Shown piece by piece: positions 11,853 to 23,010 of a stretch of DNA of 64,000 bases. The position numbers were made by a program, and so were the translations under genes. The notes beneath the pieces were generated by a model. It was not told where the DNA came from, did no database searches, and saw nothing but the letters and a program-made list of their open reading frames with translations. Positions within the stretch are counted from its first letter, which is position 1, and each line of letters begins with the position of its first letter. The DNA comes from Pristionchus mayeri (lineage: Eukaryota; Nematoda; Chromadorea; Rhabditida; Neodiplogasteridae): contig BTRK01000005.1 of the NCBI GenBank assembly GCA_036245805.1, positions 43,387,216-43,451,215 on the forward strand, in the 5' to 3' direction.

Positions 11853-12447
11853 TAGGGTTGGTCAAATCGAGTCGAGCCAGTCGAGGGCTCGACCCTCAAG
11901 CTCGACTCGAGCTTGGCTCGACTCGAGCCTGACTACTCGAGCCGCTCGGAAATGATGCAAACCCGATCGAGCGGCTCGACTGCGAGAGTGAAGGGTCGAG
12001 CGGCTCGACTGGCTCGACTCGGCTCGGCAGGCTCGACTAGGCTCGACTAGGCTCGACTCACCCAATAAGCTGGTTCAATTCCACTTGATTTAGTTATGCT
12101 TTTGCTCAATTTTTGCATCTTTTTCATTCATATCTTCATCACTGTGCACCTAAAAAATAGAGTAAAACGAAAAGTTCATAGCGGAATTGAACCCGGGACT
12201 TGTGGTTACAAGGTGCAAAACGTTACCACTGCACTAACGTGACACTCGTTCGCAGAGCGTGAAACGATAATGGTGAGAAGGGCGCTGAAATGACCTCATG
12301 AGATCGGTTCAGCTCGAGTCGAGCCGAGTCGAGCCGAGTCGAGCCAGTCGAGCCGCTCGATCGGGTTTCGAGCCAACTCGAGCCAACATAACGTGTTTTA
12401 CAAGTCGAGTACTCGAATACCGAGCTGGCTCGATTTCACCAACCCTA
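11853..12447. mobile_element. hAT-like MITE with GCTCGAGTCGAGC-rich interior (595 bp)
   Basis: Ends TAGGGTTGGTCAAATCGAG and the inverted match ctcgatttcaccaacccta. Flanks are gtctatat and gtctatac, a 7-of-8 target duplication. Both inner flanks consist of reiterated gctcgactcgagc palindromes. The centre carries a tRNA-like sequence (12181-12249). Open frames across the reiterated part (Ser/Arg/Glu-rich) are low-complexity artefacts. Confidence 0.75.
12181..12249 (-). pseudogene. tRNA-like sequence (pol III A and B boxes) inside a MITE
   Basis: On the minus strand, TAGTGCAGTGG fits the A box and GGGTTCAATTCC the B box. The spacing matches a tRNA and the loop contains TAAC as in a Val(AAC) anticodon. 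Anticodon and T stems are imperfect and no clean acceptor stem forms. This is a decayed tRNA or a SINE head, not a working tRNA gene. Confidence 0.45.
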
Positions 12448-13332
12448 GTCTATACCCTCTCTCATCGATCAGAGCAAGCAATGGAACACACGATATCGAG
12501 AGAATCAGACGAGCGCTGGGTGATTTCGAGAGTTACGGTACTCGAAGTCGAGAAGAAACGCGCAATGAATATACGTAGGTAGTATAGAATCGATGTGGAA
12601 TCGGTCTGACATTTCTGAGATTACCGTTCAATAATTTGATGCAGTTCTGATCCGGAAGCACAAAAAACTATAATGTCCAGTGTGAACGACAAATAATTGA
12701 TTCAATTAGTGTGAAGGGGTTGATTGAGTGTGCATGTTTAGGTACATTAATGTCCTAGAGGAGAGCGAATGACAAGTCTCCATATCTCGGCATGAGATAT
12801 GTTTCAGTAATACAATGAATTTTCTGAGATTGCCATCCAATAATTGTAGGCGGTTCTACTGTGGAAGCAAAAAAAAACTATAATTTCACGTGACAGCAAG
12901 CTGGACACTGGAGTAGATTAATGGCTAGATCAAACATCAACCTGCGCAGCCAATGAATCACATGATATATTACGGTGATCGTCGTCTGACTCACACCATT
13001 CTGTCTGTTTTCTCATCGGTCATACTATGCGAGAGAGCACGCTATATCGATGGAGTCAGACGATATAGCGTTAGAAGGGAAGTAACCCTCGGGGAGAACG
13101 ACAAGGAATGAATTATGTAGGGTGAAAAAAAGATTGATTGAGTCTGCATGCTTAGGCAGATAAATATCCTACATGAGGAATGAGAGTGAATGAGAGTCTC
13201 AATAGTTCGATAGATTTGAAATATGCTTCAGTAATACAATGAATTTTATGAGATTACGATTTAATAATTTTTGGCCATTCTACTGTTTTTTTTAAAAACA
13301 ATAAGTTCACGCTGACAGCAAGCTGGAGTAGA
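12448..13332. repeat. degenerate tandem array, segment 5
   Basis: Array units resume at the MITE's target site, with markers near 12640, 12840 and 13265. No gene is seen. Confidence 0.55.
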
Positions 13333-13336
13333 TTAA

Positions 13337-13689
13337 AGGAGGACTGAGGGCAAAGTGTAACTTTGGAGCTTGTAGTAACCATGGCCAAGATCCTCTTATC
13401 GACTAAAGGCTCCTTAAAAATTTCATTAATATCTCAACTCTGAGCAGAGTTATGATTAGTTGGCGAGTGCCATGGACGCTTGAAGGGCCAGGGAAGTGCG
13501 CGAATTCAAATATCTTGAAGTTTTGTCAAAAATTGGTGGGAAGCGAACCCGCAACCTTCCGATTACGTGACGGCTGCTCTACCACTGAGCTATACCAATG
13601 ATGTCTGTCCACTTCCTAGCTCGCGCTATATTCTTTGGATGGTGGCACCTCCCTTCTATCGATGTAGCTACTTTGCCGAGAGTCCTCCT
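13337..13689. mobile_element. TTAA-flanked inverted-repeat element (353 bp) carrying a tRNA-like sequence
   Basis: TTAA stands at both sides (13333-13336 and 13690-13693) and the ends are aggaggactgagggcaaag and the inverse of aggaggactctcggcaaag. TTAA duplication is typical of piggyBac-type transposition. The flanks join into a normal array unit, which marks a clean insertion. No transposase; a tRNA-Thr-like sequence lies inside. Confidence 0.7.
13532..13599 (-). pseudogene. tRNA-Thr(CGT)-like pseudogene
   Basis: Minus strand: an acceptor pair ATTGGT/ACCAAT, a perfect D stem GCTC/GAGC with AGTGGTA loop, an anticodon loop CACGTAA and a T arm with GGGTTCG. The loop has A where the invariant U33 should be, two anticodon-stem pairs are broken, and the T stem has one mismatch. 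It therefore looks like a dead tRNA carried by the TTAA element; pol III boxes may still be functional. Confidence 0.55.
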
Positions 13690-13693
13690 TTAA

Positions 13694-15436
13694 TGAATAG
13701 AACAAAGATCAATCCGCACAGCCAAGGAATCATATGGGGTTGCATAGAAAACGGTGGTTGGAGCAGTCGTCTGACTCTCTTCATTCTGCATGCTCTCTCA
13801 TCGATCAGACTTGGACGAGAGAGCACGCGGGATCGAGAGAGTCAGACGATTGCTCGAAGATAGCCTAATTGTAAGAAGGGATGCAAACGTTCAAACTATC
13901 GAAATGGAGTGAATTCAAATAGGGTGACGACACTTTTTTATCGTATCAGCATGTTTAGGCACTAGGAGAAGAATCTCAATAGCTCGCCGAGATTGAATAT
14001 GCTTCATCCGTACAATATATTGTATGGCATTTTCACTCTATAATTATAATTCTTCTTCATCTTTACAAAAAGATACAAATTTCACACTGAAAGGAAGCAA
14101 ATTTAATGGGGTAAATTCAATGCAGAATTCAAAAATCGCTCAGAGCAGTCATGGATTCAAGCATAGCGGTGAAAATGGTTCGTTGGCTCAGCATGTTTAG
14201 GCACATTAACTGTATGGTGGATGTTGAATTATAATACAAGAACTCGTTCTGCAATCGCAAGGAAAGACTCCCTTCGTGCTTAATGGATAATCCACTAACC
14301 GAAAAATACACTACACGCTCAACTCCTCGTTGCATGAACAGTGATACGGATTACCCAAACCAAACATATTACACAAACCAGTTATTCTCAACTACTCGAC
14401 GAGAGTGAATATGTTTCAGCCATGCGATATATTTTGTGGTATTTCCACTCAATAATTGGTATCCTTTTTCTCGTCTGTCAGAAAAAATCGCAATTTCGCT
14501 ATGAATGCAATCTTGGCATGGTGGGCAGATTTAATGAAGAGATCAAAGTTCAACTCTCGCCGACGAAAACATGCGGATCTCTTCATTTTTCATGCTCTCT
14601 CATATATCAGAGTAAGAGAGAGAGCACGCGATATCGAGAGAGTCAGACGAGTGCTTGGAGATAGCGTAAGAATGGAAGGAAGGGTCGACGAGAACGACAA
14701 GGAATGAATTCAAGTAGGGTGACATGGTTGATTGAGTCTACATGTTTAGACACATTACTGACCTAGATGAGAGTGGATGGTAAGTTTCAATAGCTCAACA
14801 TATGCGAGATGTGTTTCAATCATGCCATACATGTTCTGCAATTTTCACTCAACAATTCTCTTCTGTTCGTTCTCTTTTTGTAACTAACAAAAATAGCGCA
14901 TTGAAAGGAAGTTGGACGCGGGACTAAATTCAAGACTAGATCGAAGGTCAATCAATAAATACATTGAGGCGATAGACAGTAGAGAAATTGGAGAAATCGT
15001 CTCTCTCCGCATTCTGAGCACGCGATATCGAGAGAGACGGTCGATTGCTCGTAGATTGCATAATAACTGAAGCAAGTATCGATGCGAACAACATGAAAAA
15101 AAATCAAGCAGAATCGCGATAAATTTTCATCGGTGGTTAGACACAATAAGTGCGTAAAAGCACGGTTTCTCGAAGAATCTGTGTGTAGAGAGCGTGCGCA
15201 GTATCAAGAGAGTCGTTGCTTGCGAAACCACCCCTTACTTACGAAAGTCTCAATAGTTCGACGAGATTGAATATGCTTCAGTCACACAATTAACCTTCAG
15301 AAATTTAAAGTCAATGGTTCGTTACCCTGGTCGTTTTCACAATAGCAAAAAAATAACAACAAAAAACACTGATCTCAAGCTGGGCACTGATGTTGATTTA
15401 AAACATCTCTTATTCAGGGCTTGCATGCAGCGGCGC
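13694..15436. repeat. degenerate tandem array, segment 6
   Basis: Markers near 14040, 14455, 14855 and 15305, spacing about 400-450 bp; these are the best preserved units. From about 15310 the unit fades into the edge of the large palindromic region. No gene is seen. Confidence 0.6.
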
Positions 15437-16027
15437 GAAGGCTATTAAAACACTGTCTCCGTCACACCGTGTCAAAGGGGGAAATAAAGCTCATTAGCAT
15501 GGCGCGCTCAGTTCCTCTGCGTCTCTGCCCCGTCAAGTATATTGAAGTGTGAAACATATCTAAACTGTTTTGATTTCCTCTGCGTCTCTGCCCCTGCGAG
15601 AGTTTGGGGCAGAGACGCAGAGGAGGCGATGTGAAACATATTGCAAACGAATTTGTTTTTTACCATAATCTTTATCGACGATATTAGTGTATGAATTATC
15701 ACGAGTCTTCTGAGAGATTGCATGAATACGGACCCTCTGAGGAACTAGGAGCCGAAAATTTGAGTAATATTCTCGAGATACTTATGTCAGAGTATATTGG
15801 GGATGATAAAACTTTTGATATTGGCAGTTTGACTCAGAACCGGCTTTTAGGGATTTTCCGGTTTTGCGTCTGGCTCTAGTGTATTTCAGCTCCCAGATGA
15901 GCCATGATGATGTTATTGAACTCAAAATGTGCGGAAAATTATTAAAACAGCTTTTATGTTTTCGTCGAAAATGGAAAACCACATCTTCATATTATAATTT
16001 TCGAGAAACTGTCAACGAAATCATATA

Positions 16028-17124
16028 TTTAACACGTGTATAGTCAGTGGAGGAGTGCTTGAACATTTTGAATTTTTTTGTCTCAGATTTGATCCATATT
16101 ATGTTGGTATAATACCCTGGAGTGATGATTTTGAAAATGCAGGTCATTGGTCCCAGAGCCGGTTTTTAGGAATTTTCAGGTTTTGCTCCCGGATCTACTG
16201 TATCTTTGCCCCCGATGAGCTAGAAAGGTGGGATTGATCTCAAAATGAGCGGAAAATTATTTCCAGCAATTTTTATGTTGACAACTTTCTTGTACAGAGA
16301 GAAATAAAAATTTCAGCAACGAAAAACCATTTTTTGACAAACAAAAAAATGTTTTTCCTCTTAAACCGTTACTAGATACAAAATGTTTTTGCTGATTATA
16401 GTAGAAGGAGTCAGTGTGTGTCCAAGAAAAATAAGGGCGAGAGCTCAGCCTACCACCTTGTTGAAAAAATTGTCCATTTTTAGGTAAAATCGTGCCATTT
16501 CGGAAAATCTCCAAATCCACTTTTTCTCAAAACTCAACGAAAAGTATTTTTTTCATGTCGGAACAGTAAAATATATAATGTTCTTACGAAATCTAGTCCC
16601 AAGAAGACCGTAGGTACGATCGTGAAAAAAGTTCAATTTAGCGATTTTCTGAAATGGCACGATTTTACCTAAAAATGGACAATTTTTTCAACAAGGTGGT
16701 AGGATGAGCTCTTCGCCCTTATTTTTCTTGGACACGCACTGACTCCTTCTACTATAATCAGCAAAAACATTTTGTATCTAGTAACGGCTTAAGGAGAACA
16801 ATATTTTTTGTTTGACAAAAAATGGTTTTTCGTTGCTGACATCTTTATTTTTCTCTGTACAAGAAAGTTGTCAACAGAAAAGTTGCTGGAAATAATGTTC
16901 CACGCATTTTGAGACCAATGGCACCTTTCTAGCTCAACTGCGAGCTGAAATACACTAGGGCCGGGAGCAAAACCGGAAAATTCCTAAAAGCCGGCTCTGG
17001 GACCAATGACCTGTATTTTTCAAAATCATCACTCCAGGGCATAATATGAATCAAATCTGAGACAAACAATTTCAAAATGTTTCCGACGAGTAAATTTTTC
17101 ATTCACTGACTCGTGATACACGTG
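16028..17124. repeat. foldback a
   Basis: The left end ttaacacgtgtat is inverted at 17110-17124. The arms include agccggtttttaggaatttt, cttgtacagagagaaataaa and aagaaaaataagggcgagag, each present inverted at 16690-17000. Centre near 16580. No coding potential beyond mirror-image frames. Confidence 0.7.
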
Positions 17125-18054
17125 TTAATTATAATGGGTCGGGAACCCCCCTGTTACCCAATTTTTCTTTTCATATTATGAATCCTCGATGTCGATATAG
17201 TCTAGGAAAAAATATTATTTAAACTCTACGTTGCGGCCATTCATGCTGAAAAGACCGGATTTAAAATCATTTCTGAAAAGTCGATTTTTTTCAACCCCGG
17301 AAAATTGAAAATTTTCGAAGTTTTATTTTTTCTTCTTTGATCAGGGGCGAAACAACTTTTGGTGTTGGCCATTTTTTTCTGGAACCGGCTTTTAAGCATT
17401 TTCCGGCTCCGCAACCGGTCCTGCCATAGATTAGCTCCCAGATGTGCTACGATACGGATGTTGGGCTTAAAATGTGCGGAAAATTATTTCCAACAACTTT
17501 TATGTTGAAATAGAAAATGAGGAAGTTTGTCTTCATGCTCTAAAAATCGCAAAAGTGATTCCCAAATCAGGAAATTAATCAGGAAAATTGACCCCATATT
17601 TAGAACATTTTGAACACAGATTCGGATTCTACGGAATCAATATAGTCAGAGGAAAAATCACCTAATTTCGGTAGGTGTGGTAACATACTGTTATGAGGCT
17701 AAATACATCAAAAATAGCCTAATTTTCAGAATCAGTGGAATTTCGAAGTCTGGAAAATCGAACATTTGGGGGTCGAAACTAAACATTGTGGCCTTCAAAT
17801 GCTTCATCATTACCAATAGTTCCATTTCTGGACTTCTGACACCAATTGAAGAGATTTTGTTTTTCGTTTTTTTATCCGAAAATGTCGCCTGATTTTTTAC
17901 ATGTGGTATCCTGAAATTAGTGAGTCCGTGCTGCCCGTGCTCTTTGCACTTTTGCTAGAATGAAAAGATGCGCTGAGAAAGTGCATTATATAGGTTACTT
18001 AAATCAAATAAAAAATTGCATCAGCATAAACGATATGAAATAGAACATAACACG
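17125..18054. repeat. A/T-rich spacer with a direct copy of the foldback module
   Basis: 17379-17520 (gaaccggcttttaagcattt, then cagatgtgctacga, then atgtgcggaaaattatttcc) is a direct-orientation copy of modules at 15838-15970 and 16159-16290. No gene is recognised in the remainder. Confidence 0.45.
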
Positions 18055-19312
18055 TGTCTTCTGAGAGATCGCAGGTGGCGTTTGACAAAATGTTCAAACT
18101 GCTCAGAATTAATGTTGTGGAGCCGGAATATCAAAACTACCTAAAAGCCGGCTCTTGAAATTTCAAAAGTTCAAAAATTCATATCTTTCTTCAATCTTGA
18201 GCAAATGAGTAGTTCAAAAAAGATAAATGACCATCGTCTCGGGACGAACAACTTTTGTGTTGATGGTTTTTGTGTACCTTAAACGGAACAATATGAAATT
18301 TCAAAAATTCATTTTTCGCATTATAAAAACAGTGGTTTTCGGGGTTTTGCGAAAAAATATGTTACATATCCAGATGAGATCTCTTCCGATTCCGAATCTA
18401 CGTCCATTTCTACCCCGGGAAAAAATGAATTTAGGGAAATTGACGAAGGAATATTTGTCTAAAAATCGCGTCGAATGTCGAAAAATGCGGATTTTTCTGG
18501 TACAGCCCACACGTCGAGCTTATGAAGCTTTGAGTTTAGACCGAAATTCATATAGTTATAGTGTTTTTACATTAAATCTAGATATGAACAATCAAAAAAT
18601 ATTTAAAGAACACGATATTTTCGGATTTCGGAAAACTCGATTTTTCGCCCCTCGAACATGAAAAATTCGAGTTTTCCGAAATCCGAAAATATCGTGTTCT
18701 TTGAATATTTTTTGATTGTTCCTATCCAGATTTAATGTAAGAACATTATAACTGTATCAATTTCGATCTAAACGCCTCGCTTCATAAGCTCGATGTTTGG
18801 GATGTACCCAAAAAATCCGCATTTTTCGACATTCGACGCGAAGTATTCCTCGTCAATTTTCCTAAATGCATTTTTTTCCGGGGTAAAAATGGACGTAGAT
18901 TCCGAATCTGAAGAGATCTCATCTGGATATGGAACATCTTTTTTCGCAAAACCCCGAAAACCACTGTTTTTATAGTGCAAAAAATTAATTTTTGGAATTT
19001 TCATATTGTTCCGTTTAAGGTACACAAAAACCATCAACACAAAAGTTGTTCATCCCGAGACGATGGTAATTTCTCTTTTTTGAACTACTCATTTGCTCAA
19101 GTTTGAAGAAAGATATGAATTTTTGAACTTTTGAAATTTCAAGAGCCGGCTTTTAGGCAGTTTTGATATTCCGGCTCCACAACATTAACATAAAAATTCT
19201 AATATGTGGACACATCAACCATGAGAGTATGGTCAAGATCTGAGCAGTTTGAACATTTTGTCAAAGGGGGGTATCGAATTCATGCAATCTCTCAGAAGAC
19301 ACGTGATAATAT
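18055..19312. repeat. foldback b
   Basis: An almost perfect hairpin about 1.25 kb long: cacgtgtcttctgagagat...aaaagccggctcttgaaatt reads inverted at 19120-19312. The centre is at about 18660, where cgatttttcgcccctcgaac meets its inverse. Frames inside both arms mirror one another. It shares the ccggcttttagg word with foldback a. Confidence 0.75.
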
Positions 19313-19570
19313 ACCAAAATATGATCGGTGAACTTATTTTCATTTCGAAATATTTCGGCGATAAACAGTTCTCGGTACTGCAAAAACAACTCAGTAGCCT
19401 GCTCAGAAACCATTTTCGGAAAGTTCTGCAAATCAGAGTTTCAAAATCGACCATCAAAGTTTAGTATTATGAGAAACTTATGCGAAATTTGCGATTTTGG
19501 CTAAAATACGACTGTTCTCGGCACTTCAAAGACATCTCCTCAGTAGCCAAATGAGCTAGGAGGATGCGGT

Positions 19571-19881
19571 TAGGGTTGGCTTGTCTATCAAGATTACAAG
19601 ATCTTGACATGTTGAAACTCAATTATCTCATCTTGTCAAGATCATTGGATCAATTCCAAGATCTTGAAATTAATTTCAAGATCTTGAAATAGACGCAAAA
19701 TTGATTTGCCTCGTTGTTGTGAAGGGAATTCAAATATGTTTCGTTGGAAAAATAATAGATTTATATGATCTTGGTTATTTTCAAGATCTTGAAATTGATT
19801 TGCATCAAATCATTTCTTGCCAAGATCATTTTGCGCCAAGTCAATCTTGAAATCGGTTTCAACCTTGACAAGCCAAGCCTA
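19571..19881. mobile_element. hAT-like MITE with CAAGATCTTG-rich interior (311 bp)
   Basis: Ends TAGGGTTGGCTTGTC and inverted gacaagccaagccta. An exact 8-bp duplication gatgcggt flanks it (19563-19570, 19882-19889). The inside is a run of variants of the palindrome caagatcttg. No coding potential. Confidence 0.8.
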
Positions 19882-20469
19882 GATGCGGTTTGTTTCGAAA
19901 TGCTCAGAAACCCTTTTCGAAGAGATCTGTAAGTCAAATTTTTCAATTTCGACCTTAAACGTTTCTTAAGTAAGGAAACATTCCCAAAACCTGCGATTTT
20001 GGCTAAAAAACTACTGTTTTCGGCACTTCAAATACATCTCCTCAGTAGCCAAATGAGCTAGGAGGATGTGGTTTGCCTAGAAATGATCAGAAACCATTTT
20101 CGAAGAGATCTGTAAGTCAAATTTTTCAATTTCGACCTCAATCAAATGTTATGACCTCCGGCGTGAAGCACTATCGGGCCGCCTCAAAGAAGAAATTCAC
20201 AAATAACATGGCAGACATGGCACCAATCACGCTAGTTTTGTGGCATCACATAGTTCTATGATTAAGCTATCGATTTCCTTTTAAATTGAGCATTTTGCAT
20301 ATCTCTGAGATAAGCTATGACTCATTATCATTTCGTGTCACCCTCCCAATCATTCCCGTTATCGATTTTCTCTGACCGCTCTCGCCTCGGACGAGAGTGA
20401 GGAATGGCGCGCCATGGTAATGAGCGCTTTGTTCCCCTCTTTGACACGGTGTGTCCGTTAGAACGTCAG

Positions 20470-21490
20470 ATCCTGGAGGCAAAGTGGCACAATGCCTCAA
20501 ACTTATCGCTAGGAGTTCAAACTTTGGTTGTAGAGTCTTTATGGTCAAATAAAACTTTTCCAGAAATTTTGACCTACCATTTGCATATTTTTCAAAAACT
20601 GCCATTTTTGATATTGACCCATTGTGTTATATACCATTCGAAAGAGCATCAAAAGTTATGTCAGAATCCAAATTTGCGAAGAAATTGATCAACATCTGTT
20701 CGGGAAACATACTATTAAGTGAGGAAAAACAGCATGTTGAAATTTCGATAGTTCAGGAGAACATGTTCCAATCAATTCTTATTTCAGAAGATAATAATCC
20801 AGATGTAAAATGATATAAGGAATTCAGAAAAAAATATGCCGAGGACGAGCGAGGTGCCAAAAATTGAGTTTTTCTCAAAAAACCGATAGGGTACTTAAGC
20901 GCAGGTTCGATTCCTCCAGAATGCATATGTTTGCAAGCATCTTTCGCAGAACTTTCTACTTCTAATGTGCTTCCAATTCGATAATATGCAATTTTAAGCA
21001 GATTCTGTAGCAAAATATGTTCAATGAATGCCTGCAAAAATGTATGTATCCGGGAGGAATCGAACCTGCGCTTAAGTACCCTATCGGTTTTTTGAGAAAA
21101 ACTCAATTTGTGGCACCTCGCTCGTCCTCGGCATATTTTTTTCTGAATTCCTTATATCATTTTACAACTGGATTATCATTTTCAGAAATAAGAAATGATT
21201 GGAACATGTTCTCCTGAACTATCGAAATTTCAACATGCTGTTTTTCCTCACTTAATAGTACGTTTCCCGAACAGATGTTGATCAATTTCTTCGCAAATTT
21301 GGATTCTGACATAACTTTTGATGCTGTTTCGAATGGTATATAACACAATGGGGTCAATATCAAAAATGACAGTTTTTGAAAAATATGCAAATGGTAGGTC
21401 AAAATTTCTGGAAAAGTTTTCTTTGACCATAAAGACTCTACAACCAAAGTTTGAACTCCTAGCGATAAGTTTGAGGCATTGTGCCACCCT
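20470..21490. repeat. foldback c with inverted tRNA-like B boxes at its centre
   Basis: Arms such as aaagtggcacaatgcctcaa and tggttgtagagtctttatgg at the left recur inverted at 21420-21490. At 20905-20922 and inverted at 21055-21073 stands gcgcaggttcgattcctcc, which matches the pol III B-box/T-arm pattern. No gene. Confidence 0.7.
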
Positions 21491-21590
21491 ATGCTCCGAT
21501 CTTAGAGAGACAGCGTTTTAAGAGAACCCTTCAAATGCACTTCTCTTCTCCCTTTCCCTCCTTTCCTTCCGAAGAGAGAAGTGAATACTA

Positions 21591-22400
21591 TGATGGCGAA
21601 GGTTTTGTGGAATCGTGATCGTGTCGTGTGGAGGAGATAATACGGTAATTCGAGTTCTACTAAATTTTAAAGTTCGCCAAGTTTGCAGTATCCTGAAAAT
21701 CCTTGCTACTACATGTCGGATGAGCCCGAGACATACCTGAAGCATGCTTAGGCTCTGCAAGCTCTGCCCACTTTGCGCGGACACTTTTCCCCTCGAAAGC
21801 GAGAAAGCGGAATTGGCTCCACCCCTTTCTTCCTCGTCTCGCTTTTCTACCGCTTTCCGTTGACACCTTTTCACGTACTTTATGACCTCTAGCGCGATTC
21901 AGAGATGAGATATCGACAAACGGCCAAAAGCATGATCTTATTTGGATCCCTGCGGGCATTTTGAGCATAGTTAGGGTGGAATAGGTTCATTTCGGCTATA
22001 CCCATTGTGGTCCCTAAGCATGCTAACAAGGTATTTGATTCAAATTCAAGTGCACTATTCTTCGATAAACACGAAATCTTCCGACCATTTGTCACCAACT
22101 CAAACCGTTGCTTATCCCTCCCAATGTGAATATTCATCAACTGGATTTATAAGAGGGAAAGAGGGATATGAGTATATCGAGTATGGGTATGGGTATATGA
22201 GTATGGATATACCGAGAAAATTCGATAAGAATTGTAAATTAGGATATTGCGGGAATTTATTGATAATATTTTAGTTGAACACTAAGAATTTAACCATATT
22301 GAAATTTCAGAAATTATCTGTCAACAACTTCTTGGAGAATCGCAATGATGACGTCACTGACATCGTTGAGAAGACGAAGGAGGGAAGGGACGGAGTGTGA
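21591..22400 (+). pseudogene. decayed member 3 of the secreted-protein family
   Basis: The region before 21591 (ttccttccgaagagagaagt) and the first codons match exon 1 of family members at 3736 and 33119, but an internal deletion removes most of the signal peptide and leads to an in-frame TAA. The last exon (22311-22400, after gaaatttcag) is still open: 29 codons including RNDDVTDIVEKTKEGRDGV and TGA, close to the terminal exon at 34368-34445. Middle exons are not found. Confidence 0.45.
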
Positions 22401-22469
22401 TCTACCGAACAGAGACGCACTTCCTTAATAGTACAATAATGGCACAAACCCATCATCATTCTTCAATTT

Positions 22470-23010
22470 GATAAAGCTCTTAGCTCATATGATATGCTTC
22501 ATGCACGATGCAAGAGATCGAAGAATGTGGAAATCACATTAAATGAATCCTTTTGTGGATAAAAATATTTTAAAAAACGTTTTCGGAATATCAGATAATC
22601 AATCATTCGCACATGCTCTCACGTAGGAATGGATTCGCAAGATATAACTCGTATCATTCGGAGTGTCCATTCTGAGTGTCAGATAGCACACAGAATGAAG
22701 TGACACATTTCAGGCGAATCCATCCCTTCACTCATGCATTTTCCACTCATACTACGTTCTGTAGAAGTTGATGAGCAAGTGAAAAAAATGAAAAAAACAC
22801 ATCAGGAAACTGAAGTCGTCAAAGATCCCTTTTCATATCATCTCTCATCTAGGCCTTATCGGTCTTTCGTATGAAATCGTAAAGCCACTCCACTCCATTC
22901 TCTGCTTCCAAATTAGGGATTGCTTCTCTAAGAGTCTCCTCCTTCTGAGTGCTCTCTCGTCGATGAAACCGGAGAGAGTGTAAGTAGAGTGCAGAGAGTC
23001 ACTAGTCAAT
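22470..23010 (+). repeat. Block A, unit 4: 5' flank cut off by the BEL/Pao element
   Basis: ttgataaagctcttagctca, atcgtaaagccactccactc, ctctctcgtcgatgaaaccg and gcagagagtcac match the 5' flanks of units 1 and 2 in order. Homology stops at about 23010, where BEL/Pao gag-like sequence begins. Confidence 0.55.

Larger units (their letters stand above)
15437..21532. mobile_element. large composite inverted-repeat region (6.1 kb) with nested foldbacks
   Basis: The left end gaaggctattaaaacactgt...ccgtgtcaaa...catggcgcgc recurs inverted at the right. There it is split: the ccgtgtcaaa...catggcgcgc part lies at 20404-20460 and the terminal part at about 21505-21532, separated by foldback c. Inside lie foldbacks a (16028-17124) and b (18055-19312), a hAT-like MITE (19571-19881) and an extra inverted pair (15696-15730 with 19275-19312, ttctgagagattgcatga). 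No protein motif is recognisable. Confidence 0.55.

Noticed and set aside
11862..12582. Ser/Arg/Glu-rich open frames that look like repeat proteins
   Set aside because: They translate the reiterated gctcgactcgagc words of a MITE and have no independent support.
20753..21447. Paired frames on both strands with nearly identical peptides in foldback c
   Set aside because: Again the two arms of one inverted repeat; identity follows from the DNA, not from coding constraint.
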